Shown here in pieces: positions 45,201 through 53,889 of a stretch of 64,000 nucleotides of DNA. Source of the stretch: CAVRQM01 sp963732775 (GTDB taxonomy: Bacteria; Pseudomonadota; Alphaproteobacteria; Acetobacterales; Acetobacteraceae). The stretch is from contig CAVTAR010000004.1 in assembly GCA_963732775.1 (NCBI GenBank), positions 310,001-374,000 of the forward strand, written 5' to 3'. The stretch's first letter is position 1. Every line of letters starts with the position of its first letter. The notes beneath the pieces were generated by a model that was not told where the DNA came from, did no database searches, and saw only the letters and a program-made list of their open reading frames with translations. A program made the position numbers and the translations under genes.

Positions 45201-45446
45201 CGGTGTCGCGAGGCGATGCAGCGCCTGCATCCTGCGGCCCATCACGCCGTGCGACGGCCCGACCTGGTCGAACGGCAGGCAGTCCCACGCCGGCAGCAGC
45301 ACCGGCGCCGCCTCGGGCGCCAGCACGCGCAGGCAGGCCGCGATCCGCGCCGCCTGTCCCTCGCCATGGGCGACGAAGACCAGACTGTCCGAACCCGCCC
45401 GTGCGGCGAGGGCGAGCGCGAGGGCGGCGTCGGTGCGTGCGTGCAT
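42255..45446 (-). CDS. mfd: Transcription-repair coupling factor
   Basis: The protein has 1063 residues, slightly short for Mfd (about 1150). The UvrB-like N-terminal part includes LLPAWDCLPFDQVGPS. The RNA polymerase-interaction domain follows at around residues 410-470 (LRPGDAVIHLDHGIARLDG). The helicase has Walker A in CGDVGYGKTEVALRA (about residue 550) and the DEEQRFG box (about residue 649), with RGRVGRGRARA further on. The C-terminal TRCF domain is present. Mfd removes stalled RNA polymerase and recruits UvrA. Confidence 0.95.
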   Translation of the reverse strand: MHARTDAALALALAARAGSDSLVFVAHGEGQAARIAACLRVLAPEAAPVLLPAWDCLPFDQVGPSHGVMGRRMQALHRLATPGPHRLVASVDALAQRLPPPVAFRTLELATGATMSLAAWTERLEALGYVPADAAEQPGEFAVRAEVVDLFPAAAATPVRIRIAPEGGAARVLEIDRFDPASQRSRGAVERLLIGPASEIVLDAPAARAPGAEHGLPECYPSLVAPLELLAGATLLLDPQSDERMAALLEQVAEARATRVALCRAAGGTLPPDGLYITPQEWAATRDGAEVLAVAAFDPAPAAAAAADPLAACRAFVARERRARRRVGVSGRRLVRALGIDAATVAGWAGLMAAPAGSVMSLGPGLEAGFSAPGATVLADADVFGQAARATDPAKLLSVALRPGDAVIHLDHGIARLDGLETVQTGAPADCLVLGFAGGQRKLVACSEMQRVWRFGAAGSEVTLDHANGSTWPRRRATLEAAIAETARDLVARAEARRATPAPVLHAPRKAMARFEAGFGYPPTPDQQAAFDAVAADLARGWPMDRLVCGDVGYGKTEVALRAAAVAVLAGKQVAVLAPTTVLARQHLAVFARRFAAVGIEVGGLSRLTPPAEARRVRERLADGSLRLAVGTQALAGKAVRFADLGLVVIDEEQRFGTRDKSALSGLRDGAHVLAMTATPIPRTLEGSLAGLHDLSILATPPARRLPVRTTVQAFDPAVMQAALLREHARGGQSFVVCPRIEDLAALEAQLERLLPDLSVVLLHGQQKPDALDAALVGFAHGHGDVLLSTDIVEAGLDIPRANTMLVWQADRFGLAQLHQLRGRVGRGRARASVLLLTDPAAPPTEAGAQRLAALAAHGGLGAGFAIAAADLDQRGAGDLLGEAQSGHAKLLGVELARHLLGRALAEARGATVADDAPVELATDFPAFLPADYVPDPAQRLDLHARLVRPHDPTALAEEIEDRFGPAPEPVAHLLALAELREACRRAGVARLDAGPSAVAATLRDPDRAVPGSEKPGLEARGGRLLLRRETATPAQRIDAAWDLLHRLADEEPADAEGQAEAA

Positions 45447-45624
45447 GGCGGTGGCAACGCGGGCCGGGGAGCTTGGTCGCGTGATGCCGGAGGCCGCGCC
45501 CCGACTGTCACGCCATCAACACGGACGCCAGCCTGGCCCGGCCCATGGCCGCCGCCGCGCCCGCCATGCTAGGAGCCGCTGGCAGCGGCCGCGGGGCCGG
45601 CGCGCACACAGCGGAGCGGGACAC

Positions 45625-46665
45625 ATGCAGATCGGCGTCGTCGGGCTCGGGCGGATGGGCGGCAACATCGCGCGGCGGCTGATGCGGGCCGGGCACCAGT
45701 GCGTCGTCTACGACAACAGCCCGAAGCCGATCGAGGCGCTGGCCCACGACGGCGCGACCGGCGCCACCTCGCTCGCCGACCTGGTCGGCAAGCTGCAGTC
45801 GCCGAAGGCGGTCTGGCTGATGCTGCCGGCCGGCAAGATCACCGAGGACAGCGTCGCCGAGATGGAGCGGCTGCTCGGTCCGGGCGACGTCGTGATCGAC
45901 GGCGGCAACTCGTATTTCCGCGACGACATCCGCCGCGCGACGATGCTGGCCCAGAAGGGCATCAAGTATCTCGACGTCGGCACGTCGGGCGGCGTCTGGG
46001 GGCTGGAGCGCGGCTACTGCATGATGATCGGCGGCGACCGCGACAGCTTCGAGCGGCTCGACCCGATCTTCGGCGCGCTCGCGCCGGGGCTGGGCGATAT
46101 TCCGCACACTCCGGGCCGCGACGGACGCGACCACCGCGTGGAGCAGGGCTACATGTTCTGCGGCGGCGCGGGGGCCGGGCACTTCGTCAAGATGGTGCAC
46201 AACGGCATCGAGTACGGCATGATGCAGGCGTACGCCGAGGGCTTCGACATCCTGCGCACCCGCGCCAAGGCGGCGGTGCCGGAGGCCGAGAAATACGACC
46301 TCGACATGGCCGACGTCGCCGAGGTGTGGCGGCGCGGCAGCGTCGTCACGTCCTGGCTGCTCGACCTCTCGGCGCTCGCGCTGGCGCAGGACTCCGCGCT
46401 GCAGAAATACTCCGGCTACGTCGAGGATTCCGGCGAGGGCCGCTGGACCATCGAGGCGGCGGTGGAGGAGGGCGTGCCGGCCGAGGTGCTGGCGGCGGCG
46501 CTGTTCACCCGCTTCCGCTCGCGCCAGGACCACACCTTCGCCGAGAAGATGCTGTCGGCGATGCGGATGGGCTTCGGCGGCCATATCGAAGGCGGCCATG
46601 TCGAGGGAGGGCATGTCGAGGGCGGCCACGCCGAGTCGGGCGCGCATGAGTATCAAGGTGCCTGA
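45625..46665 (+). CDS. gnd: 6-phosphogluconate dehydrogenase, decarboxylating (short NAD-type)
   Basis: The protein has 346 residues and belongs to the short GntZ/YqeC branch. MQIGVVGLGRMGGNIARRLM binds the nucleotide. VIDGGNSYFRDD, DVGTSGGVWGLERGYCMMIGG and HFVKMVHNGIEYGMMQAYAE hold the catalytic Lys and Glu. It converts 6-phosphogluconate to ribulose 5-phosphate and CO2, the substrate of the next gene, rpiA. The C-terminus carries four His-containing 5-residue repeats not normal for the family. The last 20 bases overlap the start of rpiA. Confidence 0.92.
   Translation: MQIGVVGLGRMGGNIARRLMRAGHQCVVYDNSPKPIEALAHDGATGATSLADLVGKLQSPKAVWLMLPAGKITEDSVAEMERLLGPGDVVIDGGNSYFRDDIRRATMLAQKGIKYLDVGTSGGVWGLERGYCMMIGGDRDSFERLDPIFGALAPGLGDIPHTPGRDGRDHRVEQGYMFCGGAGAGHFVKMVHNGIEYGMMQAYAEGFDILRTRAKAAVPEAEKYDLDMADVAEVWRRGSVVTSWLLDLSALALAQDSALQKYSGYVEDSGEGRWTIEAAVEEGVPAEVLAAALFTRFRSRQDHTFAEKMLSAMRMGFGGHIEGGHVEGGHVEGGHAESGAHEYQGA
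46576..46635 (+). repeat. 15-bp tandem repeat encoding His-rich tail
   Basis: Four in-frame 15-bp units (46576, 46591, 46606, 46621) encode GGHIE, GGHVE, GGHVE and GGHAE at the C-terminus of the dehydrogenase. The last unit ends 10 bases before the rpiA start codon. Confidence 0.95.
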
Positions 46666-47353
46666 CCGGCAGGAGGACGCCAAGCGCGCGGTCGGCCACG
46701 CCGCCGCCGCCCTCGTCGAGGCCGGGATGCGGGTCGGCCTCGGCACCGGCAGCACGGCGCGATACCTGGTGGCGCGCCTCGGCGAGCGGGTGCGCGACGA
46801 GGGGCTGCGCATCACCGGCGTGCCGACCTCCGAGGCGACCGCGGCGCAGGCCGCATCGCTCGGCATCCCGCTGGCCGAGCCGGACGCCGCCCTCGACCTT
46901 GCCATCGACGGCGCGGACGAGGTGGAGCGCGGCACGCTGCGGCTGATCAAGGGCCTCGGTGGCGCCCTGCTGCGCGAGAAGATCGTGGCGCAACTGGCAC
47001 GCCGGTTCGTGGTGGTGGCCGACGAGACGAAGCTGGTGGACGTGCTGGGCACCCGCTCGCCGCTGCCGGTGGAGGTGGCGCGCTACGGCTTGCAGGCCAC
47101 CACGCGGCGCATCGCGGAGGCGGGCGGCCAGCCGGTGCTGCGCCGCGGCGCCGATGGCGCGCCCTTCGTCACGGATGGCGGCAACGTGATCCTGGACTGC
47201 GCCGGCTTCGCGCCGATCCGCGACCCGTTCACGCTCCAGCGCGAGCTGCGCGCCATCGCCGGCGTGTTCGAGACCGGGCTGTTCCTCGAACTCGCCGACG
47301 AGGCGCTGGTCGCCGGCGCCGACGGCAGCGTGCGGCGCCTGCCGGCCGGCTGA
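46646..47353 (+). CDS. rpiA: Ribose-5-phosphate isomerase A
   Basis: The protein has 235 residues from the ATG at 46646, inside the end of gnd. VGLGTGSTARYLVARL, DLAIDGADEVERGTLRLIKGLGGALLREK and VVVADETKLVDVLG are the RpiA signatures, including the catalytic Asp and Lys. It interconverts ribulose and ribose 5-phosphate, so gnd-rpiA forms a short pentose-phosphate operon. Confidence 0.95.
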   Translation: MSIKVPDRQEDAKRAVGHAAAALVEAGMRVGLGTGSTARYLVARLGERVRDEGLRITGVPTSEATAAQAASLGIPLAEPDAALDLAIDGADEVERGTLRLIKGLGGALLREKIVAQLARRFVVVADETKLVDVLGTRSPLPVEVARYGLQATTRRIAEAGGQPVLRRGADGAPFVTDGGNVILDCAGFAPIRDPFTLQRELRAIAGVFETGLFLELADEALVAGADGSVRRLPAG

Positions 47354-47368
47354 CAGCCGTGCCGGGCG

Positions 47369-47899
47369 CTACGGGCTCGCCTGCGACTGCAGCACCGCGA
47401 GCGCGCTGCTGTCGGTGAACGAGACGCCGCCGAAGCTGGTGCCCTGCACCGTCCGGGTCGACTGGTCGAAGCTGCCCACCGTGGTCGCCTCCAGCGTGCG
47501 CGTCTGGCCGGCGGCGTTGGTCAGGCTGAGGTCGGTCACGTTTCCGGCCGCCCCGGTGTGCCGCGTGCCGCTCAGCGTGTCGGTCTGGCCGTTGCGGTCC
47601 GCGAAGCTGCCGGCCAGCGTGTAGGAGCCGTCGGCCTGCCGGGTCGCGGTCTCGTTCAGCGTCGTCGTCTTGCCGTCGGCGAGCGTGGTCGTGACGCTGC
47701 GGGTGAACCCGGTGGCGGTCCTGGTGCGGGTCACGTCGCGGGTCTCGGTCTGGCCGCGGGCATCGGTGATCGTGGTGTCGATCACCCGGCTGCCGTTCTG
47801 GGTCGACACGTCGCGGGTGAACGTGCCGGTGCCGCCGTGCAGGCTGGTGTAGCTGCCGCTCTGGTGGCCGCTGAACGGGGCCGCGGGCGAGATCGACAT
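47369..47899 (-). CDS. Uncharacterised Thr-rich repeat protein
   Basis: The protein has 176 residues, with AGGAG 8 bases before the ATG at 47899. It has no signal peptide and no recognised domain. Residues 15-165 are degenerate units rich in Thr, Gly, Asp and Arg (TRDVSTQNGSRVIDTTITD, TETRDVTRTRTATG, LADGKTTTLNETATRQADGS), suggesting a beta-hairpin repeat. Function is unknown. Confidence 0.6.
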   Translation of the reverse strand: MSISPAAPFSGHQSGSYTSLHGGTGTFTRDVSTQNGSRVIDTTITDARGQTETRDVTRTRTATGFTRSVTTTLADGKTTTLNETATRQADGSYTLAGSFADRNGQTDTLSGTRHTGAAGNVTDLSLTNAAGQTRTLEATTVGSFDQSTRTVQGTSFGGVSFTDSSALAVLQSQASP

Positions 47900-48072
47900 G
47901 GCTTGCTCCTGTGCATGTGGCGCGCGGTGCTGGCGCAATGCCTCGGGCGCAAGCCGCGTGCCGGCCGCAGACCCCGGCGACGCGCGCTTTGCTCCGCCAT
48001 GCCCGGCAGGTCGTGCCGGGCATGGCGCCGCCGCCCGGCACGATCGGCCCGGCAGCGTCGGCTGCCGCGCTG

Positions 48073-49740
48073 CTAGCGAGGGGACAATTGCGAGAGGTCG
48101 GTGCCGTTCACCGAGACCTTGCCGCCCTGGTAGTCGACCTTCCAGTGTACCGTGCCGCCCCGCTGCTCGCCGATGCCCTTCAGGAAGATCAGCACCGGCG
48201 CGCCCCGCTTCAGCAGCGGGTCGCTACCGGCGCGCTTGATGAGCGCGTCGAGCCCGGTCGCGTCGATGTCGGCCGAGCCGGTGATGGCGTCGGGCGACGC
48301 CCCGGACACGCGAAATGCCGCGACCGCGTGCAGGCTGGCCGGACCGAGGTCGAAGGACACTTCGTCGAGGTTCACGCCGACCGGCCCGTGCTTCAGCAGG
48401 TCGAGGCCGAGTGCCCGCATCCGCGCCGGGTCCGGCTCGCCGTCGGCGAGCGCGCCCATCAGGAGGTCGTACAGTGGCTGGTTCGGCAGCCCCGAGACCC
48501 GCGGGGCGATCATGATCCGGTGCGGCAGGTAGTCGCGCACGACCGCCGGCGGGAGGTCGCTGCTGGCGAGGCCCTCCATGGCGATCCGCAAATGCAGCTC
48601 CGACGTGTCCGCGGGCGCCGCGATCCCCTCCTGCACGGCGATCCGCTGCAGCCGCACGGTGTGACCGGCCGCCACCACCCGGACATCGTCCATGGCGACG
48701 CCGGCGTCGAACGCGGACATCACTCCCCGCCCCTCCCGGACGGCCTCGCGCAGCACCCGCCGCTCCTCCGGCGTCAGCCCCGGCCTCGCCGCCGGGCTCG
48801 CGACGTCGGCGGCCGGGGCGGGCGGCGGCGGGGCGCTGGGCGTGGCGGCACCCGGCGCGTTGTCGGCGGCGGGTGGCGGCGGCGCGGGTGGCGCGTCCTG
48901 CTGCGTGCCGGCGTGCTTGGCGGGGTCCTGCGTCGGGCCGCCGGCCGGCGGCGCCCCCTGCGGCGGGCGTTCGCGCAGCAGCACGGTGACGGCGGCCCAC
49001 TGGTCGAGCGAGAAGCCCTTCTCGACGCCGTCGATGATGACGTCGCGCACGGCGATGCCGACCTTGCCCTTCGCGTCCGTCGCATCGCGGCGGCCGAGGT
49101 CGATGGCGATGGCGCCCACCTCGGCGTGCGTGGTGCTGTCGATCCGCCCGTCGCCCGCCGGCGTCCACACGACGTGGCTGGTGATCGGCCCGATCTGCAG
49201 GGTTCCCTGCACTTCGGGCGGCACGTCGAGGCTGCCGGTCGCACCCGCGGCCGCGCCGTCGATCACCGACTGGGTGGCGAGCGAAGGGTCGATCAAGGCC
49301 CGGCCGGTCTGGCCGTGCAGGTCGATGCTCGCGCTCGCCTTGCTGGGTGCCGCGCCGCCCGGCGGATCGAACGGCGCCGTGACCTCGATCGGCGAGCCGG
49401 CACGGACATCGTCGAACTGCCAGGCCCCGTTGCCGGTCGGCCGGACCGTGGCGCTCAGGTCGCCGCCCCGGACGGTCGTGCTCCCGAAGCCGCCCATCGC
49501 CCGCATCGGCTTGGTCAGCCGGTAGTGGTCGCCCTCCGGCACCACGGTGTAGTCCTGCGCCGCGTCGGCGCGGTCGCCGGCCGGGCTGGTGGTCCAGAGC
49601 CGGATCGCCCGGTCGAGCGAGGCGGACTGCGCGGCGGTGAGTGGCGCCGCGTCCTGCGCGAGCGCGGCCGGGGCGAGCGCGGCAGGGCCGAGCGCCATGG
49701 CGGCGGCAAGGCAGGGCAGCAGGTGGGCCAGTCTCGGCAT
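48073..49740 (-). CDS. Exported protein of unknown function (possible DUF2125/YdgA-like)
   Basis: The protein has 555 residues with a clear signal peptide ending ALAQDAA. Both halves are rich in beta-strand-like alternation. A long Pro/Ala linker (about residues 255-300, with APPAPPPPAADNAPG) separates them. The second half starts at LTPEERRVLREAVREG. The layout recalls periplasmic DUF2125 or DUF945 proteins, but I cannot confirm this. It stands alone between the Thr-rich protein and gshB. Confidence 0.65.
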   Translation of the reverse strand: MPRLAHLLPCLAAAMALGPAALAPAALAQDAAPLTAAQSASLDRAIRLWTTSPAGDRADAAQDYTVVPEGDHYRLTKPMRAMGGFGSTTVRGGDLSATVRPTGNGAWQFDDVRAGSPIEVTAPFDPPGGAAPSKASASIDLHGQTGRALIDPSLATQSVIDGAAAGATGSLDVPPEVQGTLQIGPITSHVVWTPAGDGRIDSTTHAEVGAIAIDLGRRDATDAKGKVGIAVRDVIIDGVEKGFSLDQWAAVTVLLRERPPQGAPPAGGPTQDPAKHAGTQQDAPPAPPPPAADNAPGAATPSAPPPPAPAADVASPAARPGLTPEERRVLREAVREGRGVMSAFDAGVAMDDVRVVAAGHTVRLQRIAVQEGIAAPADTSELHLRIAMEGLASSDLPPAVVRDYLPHRIMIAPRVSGLPNQPLYDLLMGALADGEPDPARMRALGLDLLKHGPVGVNLDEVSFDLGPASLHAVAAFRVSGASPDAITGSADIDATGLDALIKRAGSDPLLKRGAPVLIFLKGIGEQRGGTVHWKVDYQGGKVSVNGTDLSQLSPR

Positions 49741-49793
49741 GGGCGCTCTCCTCCGCGGGCGGCCACCCTAGCCCGCTGAGGCTTGCCGCGTCG

Positions 49794-50786
49794 TTACACG
49801 ATCGCGTCGCCGCGTGCTCCGACCGTGGCCGCGAGCTTGGCCTCGATCGCGTCCCAGATCGCGGCCGACAGGTCGACGCCGGAGAAGCGCGCCACCTCCT
49901 GCAGGCCGGTCGGCGAGGTGACGTTGATCTCGGTCAGCCAGTCCCCGATGACGTCGATGCCGGCGAACAGCAATCCCTGCTCGCGCAGCGTCGGCCCGAT
50001 CCGCTCGCAGATCTCGATGTCGCGGGCGGAGAGGTCGCTGTGCTCCGGCCGGCCGCCGACGTGCATGTTCGACCGCGCCTCGCCCGCGGCCGGCACGCGG
50101 TTGATCGCGCCCATGGCCACGCCGTCCACCAGGATGATGCGCTTGTCGCCCCGCCGCACGGCCGGCTCGTAGCGCTGAATCATGAGGGGTTCGCGCGAGC
50201 GGGCGAAGTGCATTTCCAGCAGCGCGCCGAGGTTGGGGTCGTCCTCGCGGATCAGGAACACGCCGGCGCCGCCGTTGCCGAACAGCGGCTTGACCACGAT
50301 GTCGCGGTGCTCGGCGCGGAAGGCGCGGATGGCGGCCACATCCCACGCGACCAGCGTGGGCGGCATCAGCTCCGCGAAGTGCGTCACCAGCAGCTTCTCC
50401 GGCGCGTTGCGCACCGCCGCCGGGTCGTTGACCACCAGCGTGCGCGGCTGGATGTGCTCCAGCAGGTGGGTCGCGGTGATGTAGGCCATGTCGAACGGCG
50501 GGTCCTGGCGCATCAGCACCACGTCCATGGTGGCGAGGTCGAGCGCGAGGCTGTCGCCGAAGCGGTAGTGGTCCGCCCGCACGCGCTGCACGCGGACGGG
50601 GTGGGCCACGGCGGCGAGGCGCGGGCCGCGCGGGCCGATGCCGAGCGAGAGCCCGCGCACGTCGTAGTGCCACAGCGCGTGGCCGCGGCGCTGGGCCTCC
50701 AGCATCAGCGCGAAGCTGCTGTCGCCGTCGATGCTGACGGTCTCGATCGGGTCCATCTGGACCGCGACCCGCAAGCCTGCCGCCAC
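49794..50786 (-). CDS. gshB: Glutathione synthetase
   Basis: The protein has about 330 residues. Two GTG codons (50789, 50786) follow a GGGGAGG site; starting at the ATG of MDPIETV would remove the conserved LRVAVQMDPIE start of the family. The ATP-grasp domain has VVKPLFGNGGAGVFLI, MIQRYEPAVRRGDKRIILVDG and FAGIDVIGDWLTEINVTSPTG. It joins gamma-glutamylcysteine with glycine. Confidence 0.93.
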   Translation of the reverse strand: MAAGLRVAVQMDPIETVSIDGDSSFALMLEAQRRGHALWHYDVRGLSLGIGPRGPRLAAVAHPVRVQRVRADHYRFGDSLALDLATMDVVLMRQDPPFDMAYITATHLLEHIQPRTLVVNDPAAVRNAPEKLLVTHFAELMPPTLVAWDVAAIRAFRAEHRDIVVKPLFGNGGAGVFLIREDDPNLGALLEMHFARSREPLMIQRYEPAVRRGDKRIILVDGVAMGAINRVPAAGEARSNMHVGGRPEHSDLSARDIEICERIGPTLREQGLLFAGIDVIGDWLTEINVTSPTGLQEVARFSGVDLSAAIWDAIEAKLAATVGARGDAIV

Positions 50787-50892
50787 CACGCGCCTCCCCG
50801 GATGAGCGCGGCGTTGATGGCGCGGAAGCGGCGGCGAGGCAATTCCGCGGCGCCCTCGCCAGCCCCCGCAATCCCCGGCACAAGCCCGCGCC

Positions 50893-52128
50893 ATGGTCGA
50901 CCCCACCCGCTCCGGCGCGCTCGCCCTGCTCAGCTTCGTGCTCGATCGCCACCGCCCGCTCGAGGCGGCGCTCGACGCGCTGCCCGCCATGGCGCCACGC
51001 GACCGGGCGGCCGCGCACCGGCTGGCCGCCGCCGTGCTGCGCCGCCTCGGCAGCCTCGACGCGGCGCTGGAGCCGCATTTGCGCCGCGCCCCGCCGGTCG
51101 CGGTGCGTCACATCCTGCGCCTCGGCGCGGCTGGGCTGTTGCTGCTGCACACCCCCGCCCATGCCGCGGTCGCCACCGCGGTCGTGCTCGCCCGGTCGAC
51201 GAGGCTGGCCCCGTTCGCTGGGCTGGTGAACGCGGTGCTGCGCAAGATCGCCGCCGAGCCCGATGCGCTGGCCGCCCTCGACGGCCCGCGGCTCGACACC
51301 CCCGGCTGGCTCTGGACCGCCTGGGGCCCGCACGCACGCGCCATCGCCGAGGCGCACCAGGCCGAGGCGCCGCTCGACCTCACGCTGCGGCCCGGCGCCG
51401 CACCGCCGCCCGGCGGGCTGGCGCTGCCCGGCGGCTCGCAGCGCTACCCTGCCGGCACGCGGCCCGCCGAGCTGCCGGGCTACGCCGAGGGCGCGTTCTG
51501 GGTGCAGGACACCGCCGCGACGCTGCCGGCACGCCTGCTCGGGGCCGAACCTGGCGAGCGCGTCGCCGACCTCTGTGCCGCGCCCGGCGGCAAGGCGATG
51601 CAGCTCGCCGGGACGGGCGCCGACGTCACCGCCATCGAGCGCGACGCCGTCCGCATGGTGCGGCTGCGCGATAACCTCGGGCGCGCCGGGCTGCCGGCGC
51701 GCCTGGTCGTCGCGGATGCCACCACCTGGCGCCCCGATCGCCCGCTCGACGCCGTGCTGCTGGACGCCCCGTGCAGCGCCACCGGCACCATCCGCCGGCA
51801 CCCGGACGTGGCGCACATCAAGCGGGCGGGCGACCTCGCCGGCCTCGCCGAGGTCCAGGACCGGCTGCTCGACGCCGCCTGCGCCATGCTCCGGCCAGGC
51901 GGGCGGCTGGTCTATGCCGTCTGCTCGCTGCAACCCGAGGAGGGCGCCGCGCGCGCCGCTGCCGCCTTGGCGCGCCTGCCGCTGGCGGCCGACCCGATCG
52001 CCGCGGACGAGCTGCCCGGCCTGGCCCAGGCCCGCACGCCGGAGGGTTGCGTGCAGACCTCGCCCGCGCTGTGGCCCGAGCAGGGCGGCATGGACGGCTT
52101 CTTCGTCGCCCGCTTCCGCCGGCGCTGA
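50893..52128 (+). CDS. rsmB: 16S rRNA m5C methyltransferase (RsmB/Sun family)
   Basis: The protein has 411 residues. A NusB-like N-terminal domain (residues 1-125, with GLVNAVLRKIA) precedes the methyltransferase domain. That domain carries WVQDTAATLPARLLGAEPG, DLCAAPGGKAMQLAG and the two catalytic cysteines in LLDAPCSATGTIRRHPDV (about 293) and VYAVCSLQPEEG (about 344). It methylates C967 of 16S rRNA in E. coli numbering. Confidence 0.9.
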   Translation: MVDPTRSGALALLSFVLDRHRPLEAALDALPAMAPRDRAAAHRLAAAVLRRLGSLDAALEPHLRRAPPVAVRHILRLGAAGLLLLHTPAHAAVATAVVLARSTRLAPFAGLVNAVLRKIAAEPDALAALDGPRLDTPGWLWTAWGPHARAIAEAHQAEAPLDLTLRPGAAPPPGGLALPGGSQRYPAGTRPAELPGYAEGAFWVQDTAATLPARLLGAEPGERVADLCAAPGGKAMQLAGTGADVTAIERDAVRMVRLRDNLGRAGLPARLVVADATTWRPDRPLDAVLLDAPCSATGTIRRHPDVAHIKRAGDLAGLAEVQDRLLDAACAMLRPGGRLVYAVCSLQPEEGAARAAAALARLPLAADPIAADELPGLAQARTPEGCVQTSPALWPEQGGMDGFFVARFRRR

Positions 52129-52187
52129 GCGCGCGCTGAGTGCCGGTTCCTTGTGCGGGCACGCTCGCCGCCTCTAGAGTCTCTGCC

Positions 52188-52253
52188 ATGTCGGCTCCCT
52201 CGAACGCGCCCGCCCCGCTGCGCCTCGCCGCCGCCGCGACCCCTGCGTCATGA
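52188..52253 (+). CDS. Possible 21-codon leader ORF before heparinase gene
   Basis: An ATG at 52188 opens a 21-residue frame (MSAPSNAPAPLRLAAAATP and two more) whose TGA overlaps the ATG of the heparinase-family gene (ATGA). It has no clear ribosome site. It could be a coupled leader peptide, the true N-terminus of the heparinase gene broken by a frameshift, or chance. Confidence 0.2.
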   Translation: MSAPSNAPAPLRLAAAATPAS

Positions 52254-53848
52254 CGGTTGCCGGGCGATCGGGGTGGCTGCGCGGGGCGCGCCGGCAGTTC
52301 GCCCGCCTGCCCAGCCTGCGGATGCGCCCGCCGCCCGACGCGCCGGCGTTGCCGGTGCGCGATCCCTGGCCCGGCGACCCGGCGCGGGGCGCCGCCCTGC
52401 TGCGCGGCGAGTTCTCCTGCCAAGGCAGCACCGCGGCGCTGCTGCCGGACGGCTTCCTGGGTGCCGCGTCGCCCGCGCTGCGCGCCCACGCGCACGGCTT
52501 CACCTGGCTGCGCGACCTGCGGGCGCTGGGCACCGACGCCGCCCGCGCCCGTGCCCGCGCCTTGGTGCAGGGGTGGTTCGCCGGCGGGCAAGCGGACCCG
52601 GCGGCCAGCGAGGCGGCAGTCGCCGGCAGCCGCATCGCCGCCTGGCTCGGGCACTACGATTTCTTCGCCGCGTCGGCCGACGACGCCTTCCGCCAGCGCC
52701 TGATGGGCCGCCTGGTCGCCGATGCGCGCTCACTCGCCGCCCTGCTGCCACCGGAGGAACTCGACGCCCGGGCGTTTGCCACGCTGAAGGGGCTGATCGC
52801 CGCCGCCGTCGCAATGCCGGAGCACGCCGGGTTCCTGCCGCGGGCGGCGCGCGTGCTGCCGCAGGAGATCGCGCGGCAGGTGCTGGCCGACGGCAGCCAT
52901 TGCGAGCGCAGCCCGGCGATGCTGGTGGCCGCGTTGCAGGAGCTGGTCGAGATCCGCGCCCTGTTGCAGGCCGCCGCCATGACGCCGCCGCCCGCGCTGG
53001 CCGCCGCGATCGAGCGGATGGCGCTGGCGCTGCGCACGCTGCGCCATGGCGACGGCGGCCTGGTGCTGTTCAACGGCAGCAAGGAGGGCGACCCGACGCT
53101 GATCGACCTGGTGCAGAACCAGGCCGGCCGCGTCGGGCGAGGCGCCGCACAGCCGGCCGCCGGCGGGTTCGAGCGCCTGCAGGCCGGGCGCACCGTGCTG
53201 GTGGTGGACTGCGCCGCCCCGCCCGGTCCGAAGCTCGACCGCCACGCCCATGCCGGCACGCTCGGCTTCGAGTTCTCCGTCGGCCGCGACCGGGTGGTGA
53301 CGAGCGTGGGGTCCGCCCCGGCGGCGGGCGCCGAGTGGCGGCAGGCGACCCGCGCCACCGCGGCGCACAGCACGCTGGTGCTGGCCGACACCTCCAGCAG
53401 CGAGCTGCGCGAGCAGGGGCTCGGCCGGCGCCCCGAGCACGTCGAGGTGCAGCGCCAGGAAGCCAACGGCGCGCACTGGCTGGAGGCGAGCCACGACGGC
53501 TGGCGCCGGCCGTTCGGCGCGGTGCATCGGCGCCGCCTCTACCTGGCCGAGAGCGGCGAGGACGTGCGCGGCGAGGACAGCGTGGAGGCGGCGAGCCCGC
53601 AGCCCTACACGGTGCGATTCCACCTGCATCCGGCGGTGGATGCGAGCCTGCAACAGGACGGCGAGGCGGTGCTGCTGCGCCTGTCCGGCGGCAGCTTCTG
53701 GCGGCTGCGCGCCGAGGGGGCGCGCATGACGCTGGAGGAGAGCGTCTACCTGGGCGGCCCGGAGCCGCGGCGGGCGGAGCAGGTGGTGCTGACCGGGTTC
53801 CAGGACGGGCCGCAGCACGTCAAGTGGGCAATCACGAAAGTCGGCTGA
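52250..53848 (+). CDS. Heparinase II/III family protein
   Basis: The protein has 532 residues. An N-terminal helical toroid (to about residue 330) is followed by a beta-rich heparinase II/III domain. That domain includes FEFSVGRDRVVTSVG, ATRATAAHSTLVLADTSSS, HWLEASHDGWRRPFGAVHRR and VRFHLHPAVD, whose His and Tyr-type residues are typical of the family. Alphaproteobacterial homologues beside rsmB are widespread. The polysaccharide substrate is unknown. There is no signal peptide. Confidence 0.87.
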   Translation: MTVAGRSGWLRGARRQFARLPSLRMRPPPDAPALPVRDPWPGDPARGAALLRGEFSCQGSTAALLPDGFLGAASPALRAHAHGFTWLRDLRALGTDAARARARALVQGWFAGGQADPAASEAAVAGSRIAAWLGHYDFFAASADDAFRQRLMGRLVADARSLAALLPPEELDARAFATLKGLIAAAVAMPEHAGFLPRAARVLPQEIARQVLADGSHCERSPAMLVAALQELVEIRALLQAAAMTPPPALAAAIERMALALRTLRHGDGGLVLFNGSKEGDPTLIDLVQNQAGRVGRGAAQPAAGGFERLQAGRTVLVVDCAAPPGPKLDRHAHAGTLGFEFSVGRDRVVTSVGSAPAAGAEWRQATRATAAHSTLVLADTSSSELREQGLGRRPEHVEVQRQEANGAHWLEASHDGWRRPFGAVHRRRLYLAESGEDVRGEDSVEAASPQPYTVRFHLHPAVDASLQQDGEAVLLRLSGGSFWRLRAEGARMTLEESVYLGGPEPRRAEQVVLTGFQDGPQHVKWAITKVG

Positions 53849-53889
53849 GGCGGTGGGCCGACGCGCCTGGTTCGGGCACAAAGCGATCC

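Noticed and set aside
42075..45572. Long open frame opposite mfd (over 1100 codons)
   Set aside because: It is the antisense shadow of mfd in GC-rich DNA: Arg/Gly/Gln/His-rich, with no domain and no ribosome site.
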